Below are positions 7,382 through 15,525 of a stretch of 64,000 bases of DNA, piece after piece (position 1 is the stretch's first letter; each line of letters starts with the position of its first letter). The notes under the pieces were generated by a model. It did not search any database and was not told the DNA's origin. It saw only the letters and a list, made by a program, of their open reading frames with translations. Both the position numbers and the translations under genes were made by a program. The stretch is from positions 110,943 through 174,942 of the IMG/VR virus record IMGVR_UViG_3300008267_000005; one strand, 5' to 3'. The DNA comes from a virus.

Positions 7382-9029
7382 GTGGAAAAACGTTGCTTCT
7401 TACGGGAATAAAATTCAAAAACTTGAATTTCCAGAAAAAACTGGTCTGATACAAGTTTTTGGAGAAAATGGTGTGGGAAAATCGACAATTTCTGATGTCA
7501 TAACTTTTGGTCTGTATGGAAAACTCGAAGGAAAAAAACTAAAAGACATTCCTAATAGATCCAACGGCAATGCCTGGATGAAAATATCATTCGAGGAGGA
7601 TGGTAAATTCTACGAGGTTGAAAGAGGTCTTGATCCATCACTATTTCAATTATCGATTCAAGGTGAAGTTTATGACAGGGCAGGTCAGAAAAATGTACAG
7701 GACTTTCTTTCTGATGACATATTGAAAATACCATATTACGTTTTCAATAATACAATATCCCTGTCTATTAACGACTTCAAAAGCTTTTTAAAGATGAGCA
7801 GCGCAGATAAAAAGCTCATAATAGATAAGATTTTTGGTTTCTATATTTTAAATGAAATGCGTGACATTTTGAAAGAAGAAACAAAGAATATAAAGTCATC
7901 TATTGATAGACTTTCTGGTGAAATCCAAGCAACAGGAAAATCCATCTTCAACTCTCAAAAAGAACTTGAAGATCTTCAGAAAAGATTAGTAGAAAATGCA
8001 GGAGGTGAAATTGACAAAACTCAGGAACAGCTTGATGATTACACAGATCTGCTTAAAATTCACACAGAAAAGCTTAAGTCTTTCAAAACACAAGAAAATG
8101 ACATAAGTAGAACTGTTTCCAAAGCATACGAGACTTTGACTGATTCTATGAGTAAAATCAAAGAATTAGATTCAAAAATGAACTTGTACAACAACGACAA
8201 GTGTCCAACCTGCTTATCAGATCTTTCAAGTGATTTTCATAAATCTCATTTTGACCTTCTTTCATCACAAAGACAGGATTTGTCTGATGGTTTGCAAGCT
8301 TTGAAGCAAAATTACAATGATGCTAAGAAATTGCAATCAGATTTACAAGATACCAAAAATGATCTTTTTAAGAAGGGAGGGAAAATAGAATTAGCTATCA
8401 AATCTTTGAAAGAAAAATTAAGGGATCTTAAAACTGCAAAAAATAATGATCAGGTAAATTCTATTAAGAAGTTGTTGAACACTGCACAAGAAGAGCTTGG
8501 CACTTTCAATAAGGAAAAGTCTACTTGGGAAGAGAGACAAAATTGGATTAAAACCCTTGATGAAATCTTAAGTGAAAAAGGTGTAAAGCAACTGGCAATT
8601 AAGTCTATTTTACCATCACTTAACAATGAAATTCTTTCCACTCTTCTCTCTTTACATTTACCATACAAGGTGGTTTTCAATGAGGAGTTCAATGCTCAAA
8701 TATTCCACTTAGGTGAGGAGATATCTTGTCAAACTCTTTCTACAGGAGAAATGAAAAAAGTTGATTTTGCGGTCTTAGTTGCTATAATCAAGTTAATGAA
8801 AATAAGATTTTCTTCTGTTAACATTCTATTTCTTGATGAGATTTTCAGTTCTGTCGATCCTGATGGGGTACATACGATTCTAACTACTTTGAGAAAACTT
8901 TGCGACGATTTACACATGAACATCTTCGTAATTAATCACGCACCAATGCCTACAGAAATTTTCGATTACAAGATAGAGATTTCAAAAAAGAACAATTTCT
9001 CAGATCTTGTTTTTGAAAAGATAGGCTAA
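7362..9029 (+). CDS. 46: gp46 Rad50/SbcC-type ATPase subunit
   Basis: The 555-aa SMC-like ATPase is close to T4 gp46 in length. Walker A is GENGVGKST at residues 34-42. Long coiled coils flank a zinc hook, CPTC, at 281-284. The signature LSTGEMKKVD is at about 459 and Walker B ILFLDEIFSSVDPDG at about 488-502. The hook dimerises the complex through a shared zinc ion. It works with gp47 in end resection and origin-independent replication. It closes the operon that begins with uvsX. Confidence 0.95.
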   Translation: MKIKKIEWKNVASYGNKIQKLEFPEKTGLIQVFGENGVGKSTISDVITFGLYGKLEGKKLKDIPNRSNGNAWMKISFEEDGKFYEVERGLDPSLFQLSIQGEVYDRAGQKNVQDFLSDDILKIPYYVFNNTISLSINDFKSFLKMSSADKKLIIDKIFGFYILNEMRDILKEETKNIKSSIDRLSGEIQATGKSIFNSQKELEDLQKRLVENAGGEIDKTQEQLDDYTDLLKIHTEKLKSFKTQENDISRTVSKAYETLTDSMSKIKELDSKMNLYNNDKCPTCLSDLSSDFHKSHFDLLSSQRQDLSDGLQALKQNYNDAKKLQSDLQDTKNDLFKKGGKIELAIKSLKEKLRDLKTAKNNDQVNSIKKLLNTAQEELGTFNKEKSTWEERQNWIKTLDEILSEKGVKQLAIKSILPSLNNEILSTLLSLHLPYKVVFNEEFNAQIFHLGEEISCQTLSTGEMKKVDFAVLVAIIKLMKIRFSSVNILFLDEIFSSVDPDGVHTILTTLRKLCDDLHMNIFVINHAPMPTEIFDYKIEISKKNNFSDLVFEKIG

Positions 9030-9039
9030 AGTCTACATC

Positions 9040-9050
9040 GATATATAGAT
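9040..9050 (+). promoter_or_regulatory. Late-promoter-like motif GATATATA
   Basis: GATATATAGAT lies 13 nt before the ATG of the 137-aa gene, at the switch from DNA-metabolism genes to structural genes. It sits inside an inverted repeat (CATCGAT...ATCGATG, 9036-9055) whose right arm contains the start codon. Confidence 0.65.
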
Positions 9051-9052
9051 CG

Positions 9053-9466
9053 ATGGCCAATATCATTTATCCTGCGGGTACTAACACAATTAGAAATTTA
9101 GAACCAAGGTTTTATTACTTTCTTGTGGTAAAACCCGATTCTTTAGTTGATGATATTCCACAAAAAGAATATTTCGTTTATAGGTTTAAGGTTTCAATTG
9201 CTGCAAAAAAAGGAATAAATTCATTGAGAAAGTATTTTTCCCCAGTTCAACTTATCCAATGTAATCAAATGACTGATGTAGAATATGCAACAGGTGTATT
9301 TGATCATCCCGATTATATCAATCAAAATAAGCAGCCATTACAAATTAATTTAAGAGAAATTCCGATTTACTTCCAATCAAAAATCGGGGTTATTGATTTA
9401 GAAAAGGATCCTTACCAATATGGCAGTGTTCCAATAATAACTAATAATACCTCAGTAATTAACTAA
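9053..9466 (+). CDS. Putative neck or tail-completion protein, unassigned
   Basis: The 137-aa protein directly precedes the gp15-like gene (1-nt gap) and follows a late-type promoter motif, so a virion role is likely. The fold looks mixed, with strand-rich segments (FYYFLVVKPDSLV, YFVYRFKVSIAAKK). In T4 this position holds neck gene 14, but I see no convincing gp14 similarity and the protein is about half its size. Confidence 0.65.
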   Translation: MANIIYPAGTNTIRNLEPRFYYFLVVKPDSLVDDIPQKEYFVYRFKVSIAAKKGINSLRKYFSPVQLIQCNQMTDVEYATGVFDHPDYINQNKQPLQINLREIPIYFQSKIGVIDLEKDPYQYGSVPIITNNTSVIN

Positions 9467-9467
9467 T

Positions 9468-10286
9468 ATGGATTTTTTAGAAAAATACAACACAGACGAT
9501 GTTTTCTTTAGAGGTGTTATTTTAGGGCTTCTAAGTAAGATGAATGAGGTTATAACCTATACTCAAACTGGATCAGATCAAGTTAAAAGAACTATCTTCA
9601 TTCCATTTTTCTATTCTATGGTAGGCGACGAACCATTTCTACAAGATTTTTATCTTTCTTATGAAGACTGCGATGGAAATCCTGCTTTTGCTGAGGGAAA
9701 TTATGATGTCGTTCCAAGAGGAATATTAGAGCTTGGTACAATCAGATTAGATACATCTGCATCGACTACAAAATTTGTCCGTGGCTCGTACGTAAAAGAA
9801 GTACCAAAAGAATCAGGAAGTGAAATGGTGACTTATTCATCCTACATGAATCCTATTCCTTTAGCAATACAAGTTAATGCTAAAATCAAAGCAGATACAA
9901 CTTTAGATGCTTTTAAAATACAGCAAAGTGTTCTTGAAATATTGTACAAGAGATTCGTTTACTACTTCAATTACAAGGGGTTTAGAATACCAGTTCAAGT
10001 TTCATTACAGGATTCTCCTCCAGATAAGCAACCTAATAATTTCCAAATGGGATACGGATCACAAAGAGGTGAAGCTATAACACTTTCTTTCTCGATGGAT
10101 CTAGAAACATATCTTCCACAGTTAGACCTTACTACTGAGAGATTCAGAGGTAATTTGATGCAAGGTGGAATCAAACTAAATGTTGAATTAGGAAAGGCAC
10201 CTGAAGATAATAGCACAATTATAGAAGGGCTTGGAGTTTACGACATTAGAAGGGATATTACAGGATCTACCGGTGCTAATCCTTAA
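9468..10286 (+). CDS. 15: gp15-like tail sheath stabilizer (tail terminator)
   Basis: At 272 aa this has the length of T4 gp15, and the pattern aligns along the chain. There is an N-terminal FFRGVILGLLSKM helix, the PFFYSM strand, the PRGILELGTIRLD segment, the PIPLAIQVNAKIK...DAFKIQQSVLEIL helix and a late EAITLSFSMDLETYLPQ strand. gp15 caps the tail after sheath polymerisation and joins it to the head. Upstream of terminase genes 16 and 17, the position matches T4 order. The assignment is by my recollection of the T4 sequence, not alignment. Confidence 0.65.
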   Translation: MDFLEKYNTDDVFFRGVILGLLSKMNEVITYTQTGSDQVKRTIFIPFFYSMVGDEPFLQDFYLSYEDCDGNPAFAEGNYDVVPRGILELGTIRLDTSASTTKFVRGSYVKEVPKESGSEMVTYSSYMNPIPLAIQVNAKIKADTTLDAFKIQQSVLEILYKRFVYYFNYKGFRIPVQVSLQDSPPDKQPNNFQMGYGSQRGEAITLSFSMDLETYLPQLDLTTERFRGNLMQGGIKLNVELGKAPEDNSTIIEGLGVYDIRRDITGSTGANP

Positions 10287-10606
10287 GAATTTAACTGCTG
10301 ATCCTCTTTCACTTCAGCTTCTTCCGCAGTGCTGACCGTTTTATTATCAGATTCTATAACTTGTGTGTCTTTTGATTTCCTGTACCCAAGTAAAGCAGTT
10401 CCTATACTCACAAAAATTATTGATTGTACTAAAATGTCGACATTTTGATTAATGAACATTTTATCGATACATCCTAAGAAAAAACAAAATCCTCCTATAA
10501 ATACAATGTAAAGACCAGCGGTGCCACTTCCTGAGGTTTTTCCGTCCGAATTTGAAGTTAATTGTGAGAAACTAAATTTCTCCATTGCAGCTCTTAATTT
10601 TCTCAT
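10283..10606 (-). CDS. Small two-helix membrane protein
   Basis: This 107-aa protein on the minus strand overlaps the gp15-like stop by 4 nt. It has a Ser/Gly-rich N-terminus, two transmembrane segments at about residues 30-53 (GLYIVFIGGFCFFLGCI) and 58-76 (DILVQSIIFVSIGTALLGY), and an acidic tail. A second in-frame ATG at codon 8 is possible. It diverges from the + strand gene at 10647 across a 40-bp spacer. Function is unknown; lysis, exclusion or envelope roles are conceivable. Confidence 0.65.
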   Translation of the reverse strand: MRKLRAAMEKFSFSQLTSNSDGKTSGSGTAGLYIVFIGGFCFFLGCIDKMFINQNVDILVQSIIFVSIGTALLGYRKSKDTQVIESDNKTVSTAEEAEVKEDQQLNS

Positions 10607-10618
10607 AACTCTTTTACC

Positions 10619-10630
10619 GATATATATTAC
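10619..10630 (+). promoter_or_regulatory. Late-promoter-like motif GATATATA
   Basis: GATATATATTAC lies 28 nt before the ATG at 10647 in a divergent spacer. The TATATA core reads similarly on both strands and might also serve the minus-strand gene. Confidence 0.6.
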
Positions 10631-10646
10631 AAATGAAAAGACAAAA

Positions 10647-12839
10647 ATGCCAGAGGTAGTAATAGAATTTACCGCTATTGGAAATTATAGAATAATTTCT
10701 TGGTCAGATCCCTTTAAAAATGTACAATCTTTTAATGGGTGGATCATTGATACAAGCGGAGAAAATCCCCCAAGCATTTTTCTGTTTTTAGAATTTAGAT
10801 GGAGTATAAATGGATCAAATTGGTCTCTTTGGAGTGAACTAACCGAGGCTGCTGTTCAAGCATTGCCAATATCTCCTGCTGTTCCCTTTTATCTAGAAGT
10901 TAGAATGACAGCTTCTTCAGATGAAAATGCGAGTCCTTATTATCCTCCAGGAACAACTTTAAGTCCTGCAATAATATTAAATGATTTTGAATTGGACTTA
11001 ACTTATGCTACTGTAGATCCTAGAGATTTAATGGTAACGCCTACTCCGCTTTGTGGAAAAGAGCTAACTAATTATCCAATTGTTTTTTCAGATTGTGATT
11101 TCACTTTTAGACCATATGATATAAATCGAGCGATCAATCTATATCAAGATTTAAGTAAGGTTGTAAATAATGTTTTCGGTCACGAAGTGGTTTATTATTC
11201 TGTTCAACCACAGGGAAGAGGCAAAGATGTTGTTCTCAAAGAGTATACGCTATATGATGTTGTTGATGAGAAGTGTGTTAAGGTTATGGTTCCTAATAAC
11301 CAATTTCCTGATGCTGCTATCAATTTTGAAACGTGGGGATTAAACTTCCAACAACCTTTTGAAATCCATATAGATAGAAAATATTTCGAAGGAATATTCG
11401 GAAAAGGATCTCAGCCAAGGAAAAGAGATATAATTTATTTCCCACGAACAAATAGAATTTATAGGATAGATTCTATGTACGTTTTTAGAGATATAAATAA
11501 CTATCCGGTATATTTCAAAGTTCAACTGGTTAAGTACGAAATCCAAAAAAACACAACATTCTTGGATCCCACAGCAGAATCTGGCTTACATGATTACACT
11601 GTAAACACACAAGAACTTTTTGGAACTGATATCCAAGATCAAGAAACTGAAATTACTAAACCACAACAATATGCAGTAACTTCACAAAGGAGATTAGACG
11701 ATCCAATAAGATCTTATATTAATAAGAACCTCCCAATTATAGAATACGATTTAAATAACAACTGGACAATAGTTTTCAATACTTATTATGATCTAAATTC
11801 TATTTTTATCGATGATCCTAACACAATAGATCCAGTTTCTCCTGCATCTGGTTGGACTGACGAAGAAAGAGATGCTGTTAGATGGAAGGCAGATCCAATT
11901 TTAACTGCTAATGAGGAGAGGAGTTTTCTTTGCTGGTTTAGATCAAGAAACTACATTGATAAGAGTAAATTAGTTTTCAGACCATCTCCTAAATACCCTA
12001 TTAATATTGATAATATTGGATCTGGCGAGATAACATATACAACTTATCCTATACCTCACGGATTTCATGTTAGACCCAATCCTAATGGATTCGTTTCTAT
12101 CCTGGCTGATGGTATAAGATCAGGAGGTTTTGAGATTTTGGAAATTATAGATCAATTCAGATTCAAAGTGAAGGATTCAGGAGCTTCAGCACCTGTGTCA
12201 ACCTCGGGATGGAAAGCACAAAGAGCTCAATCTAGAATATTGTTCGATGGTTACTATAATGGTCAAGGGTTATACATAGATTTCATTTGGAGTGGATCAA
12301 ATGCTGAATCGAGTCCACAATCCGGCAACTATTTGCAAACTGGTAGTTTTAGAGTGAAAATAAATAATTTAGAAATTCTTTCACCTTTTGGAGCAGGAAT
12401 TCAAAGCACAATAGGTCAATTCATTCCAACTGAAGATGATTGGTATGGATTCGTTTTTAATTTTTCTAATGTATTCAGACAATATTCATTAAAGGTTTGG
12501 AGACTCACTTACAACCCAGATAATCCTTTAGCACAAACATCTGATTTGAGCCTAATTCATTCTTTGGATGGCGTTACAACTCAAGCATATACGTTTAACA
12601 TACCACCAGTTATAGAGACAGATTTTGATAGCCCTTTTTACGGAACAAATAACTACGCATATAAGACTAGATCTTGTCCTTTATGGGTAACCAATTTTAG
12701 GTTCTTTAAATATATGGTAGAGGAAGAAAAACAATCTGCTATCCTGAACCAAAATATCATAGATGATGCACAATTAGCCATCATAATTGATAATGCTAAA
12801 CCAATTCTGAAACTTCCACGTGTCGCTAGAAATAGATAA
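10647..12839 (+). CDS. Large putative neck/tail structural protein
   Basis: I chose ATG 10647, 28 nt after a GATATATA motif, over upstream GTG codons that run into the divergent gene; this gives 730 aa. It is beta-rich with many Trp, Tyr and Pro residues. The N-terminal about 120 residues resemble an immunoglobulin or fibronectin-like sheet. The C-terminal about 300 residues (SFLCWFRSRNYIDKSKLVF..., WYGFVFNFSNVFRQYSLKVW) look like a LamG-like beta-sandwich. It lies between the gp15-like and gp16-like genes. No T4 protein of this type occurs there, so it may be a phage-specific collar or whisker component. Confidence 0.7.
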   Translation: MPEVVIEFTAIGNYRIISWSDPFKNVQSFNGWIIDTSGENPPSIFLFLEFRWSINGSNWSLWSELTEAAVQALPISPAVPFYLEVRMTASSDENASPYYPPGTTLSPAIILNDFELDLTYATVDPRDLMVTPTPLCGKELTNYPIVFSDCDFTFRPYDINRAINLYQDLSKVVNNVFGHEVVYYSVQPQGRGKDVVLKEYTLYDVVDEKCVKVMVPNNQFPDAAINFETWGLNFQQPFEIHIDRKYFEGIFGKGSQPRKRDIIYFPRTNRIYRIDSMYVFRDINNYPVYFKVQLVKYEIQKNTTFLDPTAESGLHDYTVNTQELFGTDIQDQETEITKPQQYAVTSQRRLDDPIRSYINKNLPIIEYDLNNNWTIVFNTYYDLNSIFIDDPNTIDPVSPASGWTDEERDAVRWKADPILTANEERSFLCWFRSRNYIDKSKLVFRPSPKYPINIDNIGSGEITYTTYPIPHGFHVRPNPNGFVSILADGIRSGGFEILEIIDQFRFKVKDSGASAPVSTSGWKAQRAQSRILFDGYYNGQGLYIDFIWSGSNAESSPQSGNYLQTGSFRVKINNLEILSPFGAGIQSTIGQFIPTEDDWYGFVFNFSNVFRQYSLKVWRLTYNPDNPLAQTSDLSLIHSLDGVTTQAYTFNIPPVIETDFDSPFYGTNNYAYKTRSCPLWVTNFRFFKYMVEEEKQSAILNQNIIDDAQLAIIIDNAKPILKLPRVARNR

Positions 12840-12862
12840 TTAGATATAATACTCAAAAGTAA

Positions 12863-13630
12863 ATGCCAAGAAGAAAACCAAAAAAGCCTAATTTATCTAA
12901 AGAGCAAGAGCTTAACCTTAAAGAACAGCTTGATGGAATCATTTTGGCTGATGAAATGTTGTCTGGATTAACCGCTCCAGATATTCCTCCAATGAGACCT
13001 CAACGAACTATCGATGTTGATAACATCAAAAATGATGTTGAATCGGAGGCTAGGGCTATTCTGGATTCCCTTTCTAAGTTCTATCATGATATGGAAAGTC
13101 TTCCAGAAGACAACTATTTAAAGCACAAACAGAAGATTGACGCTTTAAGTATTTCCACTATGGCATTTCAGATCAGAACTGCTCAACACGCTATTTCTAA
13201 ACTCATAGAAGAGATTGATTCAGGAAGAATAGAGCCAAGACTTTTTGAAGTTTTAGCCCAATTGCAAAATCAAATAATGCAGATGCCTAAAAATTTTGCT
13301 ACTTACATGTCCCAGATGGAGAAGAACTACAAAGAATTAAGAAAGGAATCTGAGGACATCAAAAAACAATCAGAAATCCAATTTGATAAGGACGGTAATT
13401 TAATAGACTCTCCAGAAAATATGGATGCTTTGAAAGTGAGAGGAACTAAATCCTTGATGGAAAACTTACAAACCTTGATGAAAGGTGGAAGCAAAATAAA
13501 GGATGCGGAAATAATAGAGCCAGAAGACGAATTAATAAATCCAAGAACAAAAGATGGTGGCACTGCAGATTTCATAGGAGGTTCTGATAACGATGAGGAC
13601 TTTGAAATCGAGGACGAAATCTTTGATTAA
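12863..13630 (+). CDS. 16: gp16-like small terminase subunit
   Basis: The 255-aa protein has a basic N-terminus, a helical coiled-coil middle (AISKLIEEIDSGRIEPRLFE, then VLAQLQNQI) and a very acidic tail. The 'R-x-(Y/F)EVLA-x-L' segment matches the central oligomerisation helix of T4 gp16. It lies immediately upstream of the large terminase (8 nt), as in T4. It should recognise DNA and regulate gp17 ATPase and nuclease. It is longer than T4 gp16 (about 164 aa) because of extended termini. A GATATAATAC motif is 20 nt upstream. Confidence 0.75.
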   Translation: MPRRKPKKPNLSKEQELNLKEQLDGIILADEMLSGLTAPDIPPMRPQRTIDVDNIKNDVESEARAILDSLSKFYHDMESLPEDNYLKHKQKIDALSISTMAFQIRTAQHAISKLIEEIDSGRIEPRLFEVLAQLQNQIMQMPKNFATYMSQMEKNYKELRKESEDIKKQSEIQFDKDGNLIDSPENMDALKVRGTKSLMENLQTLMKGGSKIKDAEIIEPEDELINPRTKDGGTADFIGGSDNDEDFEIEDEIFD

Positions 13631-13638
13631 TTTTTTTT

Positions 13639-15447
13639 ATGTCAGAAAACAAGGAAGATAAATCCGGTAATTTTTGGTCAACAGCTAAAATAGAAAAACT
13701 ACTTTTTGAGGCTGAAGAAAATGGAATTGACTATAAAGAGGTTGATAACCCTTTTCATGAAAACGAACCAGAGCTAAGAAGGGGCAATGTACTTTTTGAA
13801 TACACAGACTGGGAATTAGAAGAAATAAAGAAATGTGCATCTAATGTTGTGTACTTTGCAAACAACTATTGTAAAGTGATGACTGATGATGGTATCAGGC
13901 AAATTGAATTAAGAGATTATCAGATCCAAATTCTGAATCAATATCAACATCACAGAAAAAATGTATTCGTTTCCCCTAGGCAATCAGGAAAGACTATAAC
14001 ATCCTCTATATTCCTCTTATGGTACTTGCTATTCAATTTTGAGAAAAATGCCATGATAATGGCAAACATCGGTGATACAGCTGCAGAATTGATGGATAAG
14101 ATTAAAGTTATCCTTAAAGGATTACCTTTCTTTTTGAAACCTGGTATATTGGTTTACAACGTAATGACTATGAAGTTTGATAATGGTTGCAGAATAATGG
14201 CAAAAACAACCACTAAAACATCTTCCATCGGTTATACCATTCACATGCTCTACATGGATGAGTTTGCACACATCAACCCAAACTTCATAAACCAATTCTT
14301 CAAATCCGTATACCCAACTATTTCATCTTCACAAATTTCAAGAGTAATCATAACATCCACACCGAATGGGATGAATAAATTTTGGGAAATTTATAAAGGT
14401 GCAATTGAAAAGGAAAACGATTTTAATCCGATAAGAGTAGAATGGTGGCAAATACCTGGAAGAGATGACGAATGGAAGAAAAGAGAAATAGCTGCACTAG
14501 GATCAGAAGAAGATTTCAATCAAGAGTATGGATGTCAATTCTTATCGTCATCTAGACTTCTCCTTGATTCCCAAAGCCTCAAAAGACTCAAAATCAACGA
14601 GCAGGATTTTATACACCATGATCTATTCCCATTTGAAAATAGTCACGTAGATTATTCTAACCTTATTTGGCATCCCAAATTTGATCCAACGTCCATATTT
14701 GAAAAGGAAGGACAGAAATTTTATCTTTCGATTGATACTGCAGGTGGAGGTGGAGGTGACTATTCGGTAGTAAACATTTTCAAAGTTGCCCCAATGCCAT
14801 CTAACATCATAAAATCTAAGAAATTTTATGAGGACGAAAGTGACTTTTTCTGTCTATTACAGGTTGGAATTTTTAGATCAAATCTTATCCAGATAGATGA
14901 ATTGAAGGTGTTTTTAGAGATACTGGTAACACAAATTCTAGGAGTGGACAACACTAGAATCGTAATTGAGATTGATTATAAGGGAGAGATTCTAATGGAC
15001 AAGCTTTTAGATTCGGAAGAGTTTTATGAAGAAATGTTCGTTTATACAAGGCACTCAGAAGCATCTACTAGATTAAAGCCAGGAGTTAAGCTCACATCTA
15101 AGAACAAAGAAAAATACTGTTACGATCTCAAAATACATGTAAAAAACAGTAAAATAATTCCGTCAGAAAAAAACACAGTACACGAATTAGCTAATTTTGG
15201 AATGAACCAGGGAGGAAGTTTTACTAGCCAAATTGGTAAGGATGATATTGCAATGACTTTGGTTGATATAAACTGTATCTTTGAAACTGGTGATTTTCAG
15301 GACACAGTAACTGACCTTTATGATGGTTTAAACGAGAAATTTAAAAAGTCTATAGAAGAAAAATTAAAAGAGAATACTGAAGCTTCCTCTGCAAAAGGAG
15401 GGGAAATGTCCAATTATACTTTCTTGAATGGTCTCCTTGATTCTTAA
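13639..15447 (+). CDS. 17: gp17 large terminase (packaging ATPase-nuclease)
   Basis: The 602-aa protein is very close in size to T4 gp17. Walker A is SPRQSGKT at residues 112-119, Walker B LYMDEFAH at about 204-211, and the coupling motif TSTPNG at about 238. The C-terminal RNase H-like nuclease begins at LSIDTAGGGGGDYS (Asp at about 365), with a second acidic site at VIEIDYKGE (about 447). It docks on the portal, cleaves concatemers and translocates DNA. The ATG follows a TTTTTTT tract. Confidence 0.95.
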   Translation: MSENKEDKSGNFWSTAKIEKLLFEAEENGIDYKEVDNPFHENEPELRRGNVLFEYTDWELEEIKKCASNVVYFANNYCKVMTDDGIRQIELRDYQIQILNQYQHHRKNVFVSPRQSGKTITSSIFLLWYLLFNFEKNAMIMANIGDTAAELMDKIKVILKGLPFFLKPGILVYNVMTMKFDNGCRIMAKTTTKTSSIGYTIHMLYMDEFAHINPNFINQFFKSVYPTISSSQISRVIITSTPNGMNKFWEIYKGAIEKENDFNPIRVEWWQIPGRDDEWKKREIAALGSEEDFNQEYGCQFLSSSRLLLDSQSLKRLKINEQDFIHHDLFPFENSHVDYSNLIWHPKFDPTSIFEKEGQKFYLSIDTAGGGGGDYSVVNIFKVAPMPSNIIKSKKFYEDESDFFCLLQVGIFRSNLIQIDELKVFLEILVTQILGVDNTRIVIEIDYKGEILMDKLLDSEEFYEEMFVYTRHSEASTRLKPGVKLTSKNKEKYCYDLKIHVKNSKIIPSEKNTVHELANFGMNQGGSFTSQIGKDDIAMTLVDINCIFETGDFQDTVTDLYDGLNEKFKKSIEEKLKENTEASSAKGGEMSNYTFLNGLLDS

Positions 15448-15456
15448 CTGGAGAAT

Positions 15457-15468
15457 GATATATAGATA
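15457..15468 (+). promoter_or_regulatory. Late-promoter-like motif, distal to sheath gene
   Basis: GATATATAGATA is the first of two such motifs before the sheath gene, 69 nt from its ATG. An inverted repeat (AAGAAGT...ACTTCTT) lies between the two. Confidence 0.55.
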
Positions 15469-15499
15469 GAAAAAGAAGTCCTAACGGATGAACTTCTTC

Positions 15500-15508
15500 G
15501 ATATATAC
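15500..15508 (+). promoter_or_regulatory. Late-promoter-like motif, proximal to sheath gene
   Basis: GATATATAC lies 26 nt before the sheath ATG, the commonest spacing in this window. The second motif 43 nt upstream suggests doubled promoters for an abundant virion protein. Confidence 0.65.
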
Positions 15509-15525
15509 AAAAATAATATTTAAAG

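Noticed and set aside
10521-10646. Upstream extension of the 730-aa structural protein from GTG 10521
   Set aside because: The extension overlaps the divergent membrane gene and the GATATATA motif. ATG 10647 has the standard 28-nt spacing and an A-rich leader.
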